The notes: generated by a model from the sequence alone, not told the origin. A stretch of 64,000 nucleotides of DNA from Agromyces bracchium (GCF_009709675.1 NZ_WMLB01000013.1:1-64000), one strand, 5' to 3'. Counted from the stretch's first letter, positions 7,526 through 15,672 are shown. Numbers and translations are program-made.

Positions 7526-8638
7526 GTGAGCGCGAACTCGTCCTATGCCGCTGCCGGAGTCGACACCGCCGCCGGCGACCTCGCCGTCGAACTGATGAAG
7601 GAAGCGGTCGCGAACACGCACGGTCCGAACGTGCTCGGCGGCGTCGGCGGCTTCGCCGGCCTCTACGACCTCTCGTTCGCGAAGGACTACGCCCGCCCCC
7701 TCCTCGCGACCTCGACCGACGGCGTCGGCACCAAGATCGCGATCGCGCAGGCGCTCGACATCCACGACACGATCGGCCAGGACCTGGTGGGCATGGTCGT
7801 CGACGACATCGTCGTGGTCGGCGCGACCCCGCTCTTCATGACGGACTACATCGCGTGCGGCAAGGTCGTGCCCGACCGCATCGCCGCGATCGTCACCGGC
7901 ATCGCGCGCGCGTGCGCCGAGACCGGCACGGCGCTCGTCGGCGGCGAGACCGCCGAGCACCCGGGCCTCATGGGCGTCGACGACTACGACGTCGCCGGTG
8001 CCGCGGTGGGCGTCGTCGAGGCCGATCGCGCGCTCGGCGCCGAGCGCGTGCAGGGCGGCGACGCCGTCATCGCGATCGAATCGTCGGGCCTGCACTCGAA
8101 CGGCTACTCCCTCGTCCGCCACGTGCTCGCCAACGCGAACGTGACGTACACGGATGCCTCGGCCGACCTCGGCACGACGTGGGGCGAGGCGCTGCTCGAG
8201 CCCACGCGCCTCTACTCCGGCCCGCTCGTGAAGCTGCTCGCGCACGACACCGTCGGCCCGGCCGTGCACTCGCTCTCGCACGTCACGGGCGGCGGCATCG
8301 CGGCGAACCTCGCGCGCGTCCTCCCGCGCGGTTCCTGGGTCGAGGTCGACCGCTCGACCTGGTCGCCGCAGCCCGTGTTCCGCGTGCTGAACGACCTCGC
8401 GGGCACGACGCTCGAGTCGACCGAGGGCACCTGGAACCTCGGCATCGGCTTCTTCGCGGTCGTCGCAGCGGATGCCGCGGCATCCGTCATCGCCGAGCTC
8501 GGCACGCTCGGCCTGCCCGCCTGGCAGGTCGGCACGGTCTCGACCGGCGAACGCGACACCGCGGCATCCGGCTGGGAGCAGGGCGCCAAGGGCGTGGACG
8601 GCGGCGCGGTCCGCCTCGTCGGCGGCTACGCGAGCTGA
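7526..8638 (+). CDS. purM: Phosphoribosylformylglycinamidine cyclo-ligase (AIR synthetase)
   Basis: PurM closes the imidazole ring of purines, using ATP to convert FGAM to AIR. The 370-residue protein shows the family's ATP-binding and core motifs: STDGVGTK (about residue 67), GQDLVGMVVDDI, GGETAEHPG and SHVTGGGI. The GTG start at 7526 is preceded at 6 nt by TACCCT and has no Shine-Dalgarno sequence, suggesting a leaderless message. The LLM oxidoreductase gene begins 5 nt after its stop. Confidence 0.97.
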   Translation: MSANSSYAAAGVDTAAGDLAVELMKEAVANTHGPNVLGGVGGFAGLYDLSFAKDYARPLLATSTDGVGTKIAIAQALDIHDTIGQDLVGMVVDDIVVVGATPLFMTDYIACGKVVPDRIAAIVTGIARACAETGTALVGGETAEHPGLMGVDDYDVAGAAVGVVEADRALGAERVQGGDAVIAIESSGLHSNGYSLVRHVLANANVTYTDASADLGTTWGEALLEPTRLYSGPLVKLLAHDTVGPAVHSLSHVTGGGIAANLARVLPRGSWVEVDRSTWSPQPVFRVLNDLAGTTLESTEGTWNLGIGFFAVVAADAAASVIAELGTLGLPAWQVGTVSTGERDTAASGWEQGAKGVDGGAVRLVGGYAS

Positions 8639-8642
8639 TCGC

Positions 8643-9416
8643 GTGCGCGCCGCCGTCTCGATCGGGCTCCCCGGCACTACCTCGTCGGAAACGTTGCAGG
8701 CGCTCGCCCCGCGGCTCGAGCGCCTCGGCTTCGACGGACTCTGGCTGAACGACGTGCCGGGCGGCGACTCGCTCGCCGGCCTCCGCGTGGTCGCCGAGAC
8801 GACCGAACGCCTCCGGCTCGGGACGGGCGTGATCCCGATCGACCGTCGACCGGTCGCGAGGCTCGACCTCGCCGGCATCCCGGCTGAGCGCACGACGTTC
8901 GGCATCGGCTCGGGCGGCACGCACCACCCCGTCGGCGCGATGGCCGACGCCGTCGCGGAGCTCCGCGTTCGCACCGACGCCCGCATCGCGGTCGGCGCCC
9001 TCGGGCCGCGCATGCGGCGGCTCGCAGCCGAGCTCGCCGACGCCGTCGTGCTGAACTGGCTGACGCCCGCCGCCGCGGCCGCCGCCATGGACGACCTGCG
9101 ACGCGACGCGGGCGACCGCTCCGGCGAGGTGCGCGGCGTGCTCTACGTTCGCACCATCTCCGACGGCGCGGCGCGTGCGGCGCTGCAGAAGGAGGCGGAC
9201 CGGTACGGCTCGTACGTGTCGTACGCGGCCAACTTCGCCCGCCTCGGAGTCCAGCCGATCGACGCCACGATCAACCGGGAGTCCGCCTTGCACGCCTACG
9301 ACGGCGTCGTCGACGAGGTCGTGCTCCGCGCGATCACCGCGGGCGGCACGCTCGACGAGCTCGAGCGGTTCGCGGAGACCACGGCCGAGTGGCGCGCGGC
9401 GCAGTCGGACGGCTGA
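8643..9416 (+). CDS. LLM-class (FMN/F420) oxidoreductase-like protein
   Basis: This 257-residue protein is a luciferase-like monooxygenase-type TIM barrel. It has the N-terminal FDGLWLNDVP strand, RLRLGTGVIPIDRR and the conserved GIGSGG loop. It is shorter than the usual 290-350 residues and lacks part of the insertion region, so it may be a minimal family member. The cofactor could be FMN or F420. It begins 5 nt after purM and is very likely co-transcribed with it. The substrate is unknown. Confidence 0.8.
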   Translation: MRAAVSIGLPGTTSSETLQALAPRLERLGFDGLWLNDVPGGDSLAGLRVVAETTERLRLGTGVIPIDRRPVARLDLAGIPAERTTFGIGSGGTHHPVGAMADAVAELRVRTDARIAVGALGPRMRRLAAELADAVVLNWLTPAAAAAAMDDLRRDAGDRSGEVRGVLYVRTISDGAARAALQKEADRYGSYVSYAANFARLGVQPIDATINRESALHAYDGVVDEVVLRAITAGGTLDELERFAETTAEWRAAQSDG

Positions 9417-9527
9417 GCCGCTCGTCCTGGGTCCGGGTCCGATCGCAGTCCGAGCCCGGGCGGCCGGGCCGGGCCGGGGGACCATCGGCCGTGGGACGGC
9501 GCCCCCGCAGGGGCTAGCGTCGGCGGC

Positions 9528-10187
9528 GTGAGCGACCTCTCTCCGGCTCCGACCGCGGCTCCCGCCGCGCCGCGCACGTTCCGGCTCGGCCGCTGGATCG
9601 TCGGCACCGTGCTCGGCGAGAGCGTCGGCTTCCTGGTCCCGGTGACGGGCTTCGCGCTCGCCGACGCCGCGGAGCTCTCGGGCTGGTCCGCCTGGCTCCT
9701 GCTGGTCGCCTTCGGCGCCGGCGAGGGCGCCCTGCTGGGCCTCGGCCAGTCGCTCGCGCTGCGCGGTGGATCGGCGGCCGTGCCGGTCGGCGGATGGGTC
9801 GCGGCGACGGCGGGCGCGGCATCCGCTGCCTGGGCCATCGGGATGCTGCCCTCGACGCTCGCCGACCTCGGCGTCGCGATCGACTGGGCGCTGCCGGTGA
9901 CCTGGGTGCTCGTCGGGATCGGCGGGCTCGTGCTGCTCGCGAGCATTCCGCTCGCGCAGTGGCCCGTGCTCGCCGCGGCCGGCGTGCCGCGCGCGTGGCG
10001 GTGGGTGCCGCTCGGCATGGCCGCCTGGCTCGCGGGCCTGCCGTTCACGTTCGCGCCGTCGCCGATCGTCGACGCGGGCACGCCGGCACCGGTCGTGTTC
10101 GCCCTCTTCGCGGCATCCGGCGTGCTGATGGCCGTCACGATGGCGCTCGTGACCGGCTTCGGGCTCAGGCGGATGCTGCGCGGGTGA
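9528..10187 (+). CDS. Polytopic membrane protein, unknown function
   Basis: The 219-residue protein is hydrophobic throughout, with about six predicted transmembrane helices and a short basic N-terminus (RTFRLGRW). It has no catalytic motif I recognise. The GTG start at 9528 is preceded by TAGCGT at 9515-9520, consistent with a leaderless transcript. The 111-bp gap after the preceding gene contains only G+C-rich sequence. Confidence 0.7.
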   Translation: MSDLSPAPTAAPAAPRTFRLGRWIVGTVLGESVGFLVPVTGFALADAAELSGWSAWLLLVAFGAGEGALLGLGQSLALRGGSAAVPVGGWVAATAGAASAAWAIGMLPSTLADLGVAIDWALPVTWVLVGIGGLVLLASIPLAQWPVLAAAGVPRAWRWVPLGMAAWLAGLPFTFAPSPIVDAGTPAPVVFALFAASGVLMAVTMALVTGFGLRRMLRG

Positions 10188-10221
10188 CCGCGCTCTGACC
10201 ACCGCTCGCCGACGCGCGGAC

Positions 10222-10243
10222 CGCACCGCCGGGACGCGGTGCG
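10222..10243. terminator. Short hairpin between convergent genes
   Basis: CGCACCG (10222-10228) pairs with CGGTGCG (10237-10243) around an 8-nt loop, in the gap between two convergent genes. It is a weak candidate for a bidirectional terminator, as the stem is only 7 bp and there is no T-tract. Confidence 0.35.
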
Positions 10244-10309
10244 ATCGCGCGGGCACGCGAAGAACCCGGCGCGGCGACCCTCTCGGATCTGCCGCTCAGC
10301 CGGGGATGA

Positions 10310-10507
10310 TCAGGAGCGGTGGGACCCGTCGTCGTGGACGTAGGAGTCGTCGTCGGCGTATTCCGCCCACTTCGACATCTCTTCGTCGGTGTGGTCATGC
10401 GAAGCCGTGAGCTCGCGCTCGAGCGCGCTGTAGTCGGTGGCCGGGCTGAAGTACTTCAGCTCCCGAGCGACCTTGGTGTGCTTGGCTTTCTGACGGCCGC
10501 GCCCCAT
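10310..10507 (-). CDS. DUF3073 family small protein
   Basis: This 65-residue protein matches the actinobacterial DUF3073 family: a basic N-terminus (MGRGRQKAKHTKVAREL), a YFSP segment, and an acidic C-terminal half (DEEMSKWAEYADDD). DUF3073 genes are typically found just downstream of purM in actinobacteria, as here within 2 kb. Charge layout and size suggest a nucleic-acid- or ribosome-associated protein, but the role is unknown. The start ATG at 10507 has a GGGG-rich ribosome site upstream. Confidence 0.9.
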   Translation of the reverse strand: MGRGRQKAKHTKVARELKYFSPATDYSALERELTASHDHTDEEMSKWAEYADDDSYVHDDGSHRS

Positions 10508-10693
10508 GCGTGACCCCCTTACGACGTCTGGCCGGATGGGATGGACGTCACCCGGCTCTTTGATATGAACAATCCCGGCTGGTAGTTTACCACCGCCTCG
10601 GGCGCCGATCGGATGCCACGGCGGCGCTGTGGAGGCCCTGTGGACGCCGCGAAGTGGCCCGGAGCACCCCTCCGGACATGGTGGGATGGTGGG

Positions 10694-11863
10694 GTGGATG
10701 CGATCCCCGACCGCGTGAAGGTCGCGGTGATCGGTGCCGGACAGGCGGGGCTGTCTGTCGCCTTTTACCTGCGACGCTTCGAACTCGTCGCCGACGAGGA
10801 CTTCGTCATGCTCGATCGCGCCCCCGGACCGGGTGGCGCGTGGCAGCATCGTTGGTCGTCCCTGCGCCTGGGCACGGCGCACAAGGTGAACGACCTGCCG
10901 GGCATGGGGGAGCTCGGCCTCAGCTTCGAGACCGCCGACCGCACGCTTCCGGCCAAGGAGGTCGTCGCGGACTACTACGGCAGGTTCGAGGAGCACTACC
11001 GGCTGAACGTGCACCGCCCGGTCGACGTCCGGCGCATCACCAACGACGGCGTCGACCTGCGCATCGAGTACGACGACCTCAGCCCGCAGCCCGTCGAGGA
11101 GCTGAAGAGCCGCGGGTTCTTCGGCCGTCGCCGGAAGACGTTCGAGGCGGCACCGCCGCCGCCCGTGCCGCGCGGCGAACTGCGAGCCCAGTTCCTCGTC
11201 AACGCGACGGGCACGTGGGGCTCGCCGTTCGTGCCGTACTACCCGGGCATGGGCGAGTTCCGCGGTCGCCACGTGCACACGTCCGACTTCGCGTCGGCCG
11301 ATGACTTCCGCGACGAGAACGTGGTCGTCGTCGGCGGCGGCACGTCGGCCATCGGCTTCATGCTCGAGCTCGAGGGCGTGGCATCCGGCCTCACCTGGGT
11401 GTCGCGCCGGCCGATCGACTGGCTCGATCGCCAGGAGCTCGACCTCGAGGGCGCGTCGGCCGCGGTGTCGAGGCAGGACGAGGCGGCTCGCGCGGGTCGC
11501 GCGCTCCCGTCGGTCGTGAGCGGCACGGGCGTGCCGAAGAACCGCCGCATCGCGGCCGGCATCGATCGGGGCCTGCTCGTCGCCAAGCCGATGTTCGACC
11601 GCATCGAGGCCGACCGCGTGGTCTGGTCCGACGGCAGCACGGCGAAGGCCGATGCGATCATCTGGGCGACGGGCTTCCGCCCCGAGCTGCGTCACCTCTC
11701 CCCGCTGAGGCTCCGCGAGAAGGCCGGCGGCGTCACCGTCGGGCAGGGGGCGGCCTGGCACGATCCGCGGATCTTCCTCGCCGGCTACGGACCGCAGGCC
11801 TCGACCATCGGCGCGAGCCGCGCCGGCCGGATGATCGCGCGCCAGATCATGGCGATGATCTAG
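10694..11863 (+). CDS. Flavin-containing monooxygenase-type FAD/NAD(P) oxidoreductase
   Basis: The 389-residue protein carries two Rossmann dinucleotide motifs: GAGQAGLS (residues 14-21, FAD) and VVVVGGGTSAIG (about residue 210, NADPH). The C-terminal WATGFRPEL resembles the ATG motif of flavin monooxygenases. It therefore looks like a class B-type monooxygenase or a related thioredoxin-reductase-like enzyme. The GTG at 10694 puts the first glycine motif close to the N-terminus; earlier in-frame starts lack a ribosome site. The substrate is unknown, and neighbours give no clue. Confidence 0.85.
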   Translation: MDAIPDRVKVAVIGAGQAGLSVAFYLRRFELVADEDFVMLDRAPGPGGAWQHRWSSLRLGTAHKVNDLPGMGELGLSFETADRTLPAKEVVADYYGRFEEHYRLNVHRPVDVRRITNDGVDLRIEYDDLSPQPVEELKSRGFFGRRRKTFEAAPPPPVPRGELRAQFLVNATGTWGSPFVPYYPGMGEFRGRHVHTSDFASADDFRDENVVVVGGGTSAIGFMLELEGVASGLTWVSRRPIDWLDRQELDLEGASAAVSRQDEAARAGRALPSVVSGTGVPKNRRIAAGIDRGLLVAKPMFDRIEADRVVWSDGSTAKADAIIWATGFRPELRHLSPLRLREKAGGVTVGQGAAWHDPRIFLAGYGPQASTIGASRAGRMIARQIMAMI

Positions 11864-11870
11864 CGCGCGC

Positions 11871-12239
11871 TCACCGCACCAGCAGGTAGAGGCCGAGCGC
11901 GGCGCCGATGCCGAGGGCGAGCGTGACGAGCACGTTGAGGATCGCGGCGCGCCACCGCCCGCCGTCGGCGAGCTCGATCGTCTCGACGCACCACGTGCTG
12001 AACGTCGTGAGCCCCCCGCAGAAGCCCGTGACGAGCACGAGCCGGAGGTCGTCGGAGACGGCGGCGCGCTCGGCGAGCCCGATGACGGCGCCGGCGATGC
12101 CGGACCCCACGACGTTGACGACGAGGATGCCGCCCGGCAGGTGCCCCGGGCGGACCGGGTACGCCCTCGAGAGGAGGTAGCGGATCACCGCGCCGACGGC
12201 GCCCGCGACGAGCACCGCCGCGATGACGAGCGCGCTCAC
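11871..12239 (-). CDS. crcB: CrcB/Fluc fluoride channel subunit (second copy)
   Basis: Fluc proteins are small four-helix channels that let fluoride leave the cell, working as dual-topology dimers or, when two genes are adjacent, as heterodimers. This 122-residue protein has the family signatures NVVGSG in helix 2 and GFCGGLTTFSTW in helix 3, including the Na+-site Gly-Gly-Leu-Thr-Thr and the Phe box. It overlaps the upstream crcB by 4 nt (12236-12239), so the two are translationally coupled. Confidence 0.93.
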   Translation of the reverse strand: MSALVIAAVLVAGAVGAVIRYLLSRAYPVRPGHLPGGILVVNVVGSGIAGAVIGLAERAAVSDDLRLVLVTGFCGGLTTFSTWCVETIELADGGRWRAAILNVLVTLALGIGAALGLYLLVR

Positions 12240-12655
12240 AGCGTCGCCCCGTCGTCGGTGACCTCGGTCGGCATCGGCCGGTGGGCCAGCGATGACCCGA
12301 CCTTCAGTCCGGCGGCGGCGAGCGCGAGGCCGGCGACGAGGGAGACGCCGAGGTAGAGCGCGGCGAGGGCCGTGGCCTCTTCGCGGTCGAGGATCGCGAC
12401 CGCCCCCATCACGGCCGAGAGGGTGGTGAACGAGCCGATGAGCCCCGAGCCGATGCCCGCCTTCAACCACGGTGGCGTCGAGGGCCTCGTCCAGAGCCCG
12501 CCCGCGAGCCAGCCGAGCACGAACGTGCCGAGCAGGTTCGCGATGAACGTCGACCACGGGAAGCCGTCGTCGGCGTGCGGCAGCACCGTGTCGAGCGCGA
12601 GGCGGAGGCCGGTGCCGAGGAGACCGCCGACGAAGACCGCGAGGGAGGGGGGCAC
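12236..12655 (-). CDS. crcB: CrcB/Fluc fluoride channel subunit (first copy)
   Basis: This 139-residue Fluc subunit has NLLGTFVLG in helix 2 and GLIGSFTTLSA in helix 3, with a charged C-terminus. With the following gene it forms a heterodimeric-type pair. The GTG start at 12655 lies only 21 bp from the stop of the IS110 recombinase gene, and its AGGAG ribosome site appears to be part of, or adjacent to, the IS110 terminal sequence. The natural promoter, and any fluoride riboswitch, must therefore lie beyond the insertion or be lost. Expression may depend on read-through or on the TTGACA at 12673-12668. Confidence 0.92.
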   Translation of the reverse strand: MPPSLAVFVGGLLGTGLRLALDTVLPHADDGFPWSTFIANLLGTFVLGWLAGGLWTRPSTPPWLKAGIGSGLIGSFTTLSAVMGAVAILDREEATALAALYLGVSLVAGLALAAAGLKVGSSLAHRPMPTEVTDDGATL

Positions 12656-12676
12656 CCGTTTCTCCTATGTCAAGTC

Positions 12677-13735
12677 TCAGGCTGCGAGGGGCAGCGCTGT
12701 GGTGGGTCTGGTGACTTGTTGGTCAGCGTGAAGGGCGTGGAAGACCACGCGGGCGAGGCGACGCTTCAGGCAGCGGAGGGCCTCGACGGTCGAGTCGCCC
12801 TGCTCGAGTCGTTTCCGGTAGTACGCGCGGCCGAGACCGTCGAGCCGGATCTGCGTCACGGCGATGCGGTGCAGGGCTGCGTTGAGCTGGCGGTTCCCGG
12901 TTCGGCTCATCCGGACCCTGCCTCGAGTGCTCCCGGACCAGACCGGCAACGGGGCCACTCCAGCGTTCATCGCGAAGCACGCCTCGGATCGGAACCGGGA
13001 TACGTTCGCGGTCTCCCCGGCGATCTTCGCCGCGCTGAGCGGTCCGCAGCCGGGCGCTGCGGTCAGGTGCGGGTAGTCGGCGTCCACCCTGGCCGTGATC
13101 CGCCGTTCGAGCGTGTCGATCTTGCCGCTGACCGTGTCGATGTCGGCCAGGATATCCCGAGCCAACTCGGCAACCAGACTGTCCCGGCCGGCCAACCAAG
13201 CCGCGACACGTCGACGCTGCTTGGCGATCGCGAACCCCTTCACCGGGACGTCGAACTCAGGGTCCAGCTCATGCAGGTGCCACCGCAGCCGGTTGATCTG
13301 CCTGGTCCGCTCACCCACCAGACCCTCACGCCGATCCACCAACAGCTTCAACTCCCGGGTCGACTCGTCATGTTCGGCCGCGGGAAGGTCGGGTTCACGC
13401 AGCACCGCGCGGGCCACCGCGAGCGCATCGATCGGATCGGACTTGCCCCGCTCCCGTGCCGAGGATCGAGTCTGCGCCATCAGCTTCGGCGGCACCCGGA
13501 CCACCTCCTGGCCACCGGCGAGCAGGTCACGCTCCAGCCGGGCAGACAGATGCCGGCAATCCTCCACACCCCAGCGCAGCCGATCATCGAACTCGGCCCG
13601 CGCCCACCGCAACACCGCCTCATGACCGGCCGTCGTGGCCTTCACCGTGCGCTCGGCGAGCTTGCGGCCGACCTCGTCGACCGCGACGAACGTGTGCGTG
13701 GCCTTGTGGACATCCGCACCGATGACGATCACCAT
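12677..13735 (-). CDS. IS110-family DEDD recombinase (transposase)
   Basis: The 352-residue protein has the N-terminal RuvC-like DEDD domain with Asp8 (GADVHK), Glu58 (GVEDC), Asp100 and Asp103 (SDPIDAL). A central helical region follows, then the C-terminal Tnp20 domain with APGCGPLSA (about residues 227-235) and VWSGSTRG. Ser267 is the likely catalytic serine by family pattern (inference). All residues are intact, so it should be active. The ATG at 13735 is chosen because MVIVIGADVHK is the standard N-terminus and a GGAAGGAG ribosome site precedes it. IS110 recombinases of the IS621 type are guided by a bridge RNA encoded in the element. Confidence 0.93.
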   Translation of the reverse strand: MVIVIGADVHKATHTFVAVDEVGRKLAERTVKATTAGHEAVLRWARAEFDDRLRWGVEDCRHLSARLERDLLAGGQEVVRVPPKLMAQTRSSARERGKSDPIDALAVARAVLREPDLPAAEHDESTRELKLLVDRREGLVGERTRQINRLRWHLHELDPEFDVPVKGFAIAKQRRRVAAWLAGRDSLVAELARDILADIDTVSGKIDTLERRITARVDADYPHLTAAPGCGPLSAAKIAGETANVSRFRSEACFAMNAGVAPLPVWSGSTRGRVRMSRTGNRQLNAALHRIAVTQIRLDGLGRAYYRKRLEQGDSTVEALRCLKRRLARVVFHALHADQQVTRPTTALPLAA

Positions 13736-13990
13736 GGAAATCGTCTCCTTCCAACGCTGAGGGAACACAGGTTGGGCCGGTCGGCGGACAAACCTCAGTC
13801 GGGGGCGATGCCACGCTCCTATCAAGTCACGCCGGCCGGTCCTTCACACCCGACGTCGGCAAAACGCGTGCACGCCAACCCGAAGCGGCAACGAGGCTAC
13901 GAGCCAGACGCCAGGTGATCAGGATCCAACCACCGCGAAGCGGCACTGTCACCCTGACACTGAGTCGAGGCTACGCCGTGGTCGGGCGGG
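13736..13990 (-). ncRNA. Candidate bridge-RNA region of the IS110 element
   Basis: About 250 bp upstream of the recombinase gene contain no gene. In the IS110 group this non-coding end encodes the bridge RNA that base-pairs with target and donor DNA. Here the stretch holds several short self-complementary segments and the subterminal CTCCTATCAAGTCA repeat at 13816-13829. I cannot fold it reliably or find the guide loops by eye, so the call rests on position. The remaining bases to 14109 hold no gene that I can see. Confidence 0.35.
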
Positions 13991-14109
13991 AGGCGGGCAG
14001 CACCCACACGTTCGACTCGAGCCAGGTGCGACATCGCTCGCACGGCGCCTCCCGGTGCATGAGGATCCCCCCGAGGGTGCCGCACGCTGGGGTGTCGGCT
14101 GGAATCTCA

Positions 14110-14139
14110 TGCACCTCGGGGTCGGTGAGGCGAGGTGCA
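14110..14139 (-). terminator. Hairpin terminator after the PadR gene
   Basis: TGCACCTCG (14110-14118) and CGAGGTGCA (14131-14139) form a perfect 9-bp stem with a 12-nt loop, ending 6 bp from the PadR stop codon at 14146. It should end the DUF4097-PadR transcript and also shields it from the IS110 element. Confidence 0.65.
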
Positions 14140-14145
14140 CCGGGG

Positions 14146-14757
14146 CTACCGCTGGGCGAGCTCCTGCAGGACCTCGGCGCGCACGTCGGCGAGACGAGTG
14201 CGCAGCAGCGACACCGTGTCGGCGTTCACCCGTCCGCGATTGGCCTGGTTGCGCAGCTCGAGGCGGATCTGCTGGCGGAACTCGGTGATCGCCAGGTCGG
14301 CCTCGTGCATGGCGCGCGTCGACTCCGCGCTCGGCTGAGGGGTCGCCGACTCGGTGGTCGCGGCCTTGCGCGCGTCGCGGGCGGCGCTCGCCAGTTCGGC
14401 CCTGAGCGTGCGCATGGCCGAGTCGACCTCGGCGCGGACGCCGTCGGCGAGGCGGCGGATCGAGTCGGTCATGTCGTCCTCGATGGCGTCGAGCTCGTGC
14501 CGACGGGACTCGAGCTCGGCGCGCCCCGCGTCGGTGATCTCGTACACCGACTTGCGGCCGTCGGTGCGCTTGGTCACGAGCCCCTCCTCCTCGAGCTTGG
14601 CGAGGCGCGGGTAGATCGTGCCGGCGCTCGGCGAGTACGTGCCGCCGAATCGGTCGGACAGGGCCTGGATCAGCTCGTACCCGTGACGGGGCTGCTCGTC
14701 GAGCAGGGCGAGCAGGTAGAGGCGCAGGTTGCCGTGGGCGAACACCGGCGGGTTCAT
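14146..14757 (-). CDS. PadR-family transcriptional regulator
   Basis: This 203-residue protein has the PadR winged helix in residues 8-85 (LLDEQPRHGYELIQ, YPRLAKLEEEGLV and the wing KRTDGRKSVYEIT). A long charged, coiled-coil-like C-terminal half follows (about residues 85-200), longer than in classical PadR and more like the Vir-family or LmrR-extended forms. Its start codon overlaps the stop of the DUF4097 gene (ATGA, 14754-14757), so the two are coupled. Twin GATATATCGCGTTT repeats in front of the operon are a likely autoregulatory operator. Confidence 0.92.
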   Translation of the reverse strand: MNPPVFAHGNLRLYLLALLDEQPRHGYELIQALSDRFGGTYSPSAGTIYPRLAKLEEEGLVTKRTDGRKSVYEITDAGRAELESRRHELDAIEDDMTDSIRRLADGVRAEVDSAMRTLRAELASAARDARKAATTESATPQPSAESTRAMHEADLAITEFRQQIRLELRNQANRGRVNADTVSLLRTRLADVRAEVLQELAQR

Positions 14758-15596
14758 GCCGAGGCCTCGCCGGAATCGGCGGGAGCCGTCGCCGGCTGGC
14801 GCCGGATCACCGAGATGCTGCCTGACACGCTGTTTGCGCCGAGGTCGAGCCACGTGCCCTCGAGTTCGCCCGTGACGCGCTCGAAGCCCTTGCCCAGCGT
14901 GCCCTTGATCTGCGTGTCGTCGAGCAGCAGCTTGCCGCTCACCGTGTTCACGCGGTAGCGGGCGCCGCTGCCGGGATCGAAGCGCAGGGTGAGGTCGCCC
15001 GAGACGCTGTTCGTGTCGACCCGGCTCGGGGTGCCCTTCGCGTCGAGCACCATGTCGCCCGAGACCGTGTCGACGTTGAACGAGCCGACCTCGCCGGTGA
15101 CCGTCACGTCGCCCGAGACGGTGTGCGCGGTGACCCGGCCGGTGTGATCGCCGACCGAGATCTCGCCCGACACGCTCGAGCACTCGACGTCGCCCGCGTG
15201 GTTGTCGATCACGAGGTCGCCCGAGACCGCGCTGAACTTGCCGTCGTTGTCGAAGCCCGACACGAGCGCGTCGCCCGAGACGACGCCGAGCTTCATCGCG
15301 ACGTGCCGCGGCGCGAGGATCGACACCTCGGCCTTGGCGCTGCCCGTGAAGCCCTTGAAGACCTCGAGGAAGTTGTCCCACCGCAGCTGCGGGTGGTCGA
15401 TCTCGAGCGAGTCGCCGTCGATCCGGATCATCAGGTCCTTTCCGGTGACGTTCGATACCTCGACGCGCGCGCCGGGTTCGTCGTGCGCGATGACGTCGAC
15501 CTTGCCGCCGATGAGGCTGACCTTGAGCTTGCGGACGAGTTCGAGGTCGATGACCCGGCTCTCACCGGGGTTCACGACCCACTTCTCGATGGCCAT
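14754..15596 (-). CDS. DUF4097 (adhesin-like beta-helix) protein
   Basis: This 280-residue protein is built from repeated short beta strands with the recurring phrase VSGD/VSGE (for example SAVSGDLVIDN, VSGDVTVTGE, VSGDLTLRF), the hallmark of the DUF4097 right-handed beta-helix family. No signal peptide or membrane segment is visible, so it is probably cytoplasmic. DUF4097-PadR pairs are widespread in actinobacteria and firmicutes and are thought to belong to envelope-stress-type modules; the biochemical role is unknown. It is the first gene of the operon, with ATG at 15596 preceded by AAGGAG. Confidence 0.88.
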   Translation of the reverse strand: MAIEKWVVNPGESRVIDLELVRKLKVSLIGGKVDVIAHDEPGARVEVSNVTGKDLMIRIDGDSLEIDHPQLRWDNFLEVFKGFTGSAKAEVSILAPRHVAMKLGVVSGDALVSGFDNDGKFSAVSGDLVIDNHAGDVECSSVSGEISVGDHTGRVTAHTVSGDVTVTGEVGSFNVDTVSGDMVLDAKGTPSRVDTNSVSGDLTLRFDPGSGARYRVNTVSGKLLLDDTQIKGTLGKGFERVTGELEGTWLDLGANSVSGSISVIRRQPATAPADSGEASA

Positions 15597-15631
15597 GTGC
15601 GTGCTCCTTCTGATGGACGGTTCGAGATCAC

Positions 15632-15672
15632 GATATATCGCGTTTGGAGACAAGTCAAGATATATCGCGTTT
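15632..15672 (-). promoter_or_regulatory. PadR operator/promoter with twin GATATATCGCGTTT repeats
   Basis: Two exact 14-bp direct repeats, GATATATCGCGTTT, lie at 15632-15645 and 15659-15672, 27 bp apart. The first is extended by a C to the palindrome CGATATATCG. On the minus strand a TTGACT (-35, 15658-15653) followed at 15-17 nt by TATATC/TATCGT gives a promoter that overlaps the first repeat. Binding of the encoded PadR here would block its own operon; that is inference. Confidence 0.65.

Larger units (their letters stand above)
12660..13990 (-). mobile_element. IS110-family insertion sequence (ends approximate)
   Basis: The element comprises the DEDD recombinase gene (12677-13735) and about 250 bp of non-coding sequence upstream of it. 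The motif CTCCTATGTCAAGTC (12662-12676) beside the recombinase stop recurs as CTCCTATCAAGTCA at 13816-13829 on the other side. IS110 elements lack true inverted repeats, so the exact ends cannot be read. I place the right end near 12660 because the crcB start follows at once. The left end lies before the PadR terminator at 14110, possibly near 13990. Confidence 0.6.

Noticed and set aside
12656..14145. Fluoride riboswitch upstream of crcB
   Set aside because: I looked on the minus strand for the GGNGAUGG ... CCGCC/GGCUGAUG pattern in and beyond the IS110 element and did not see it.
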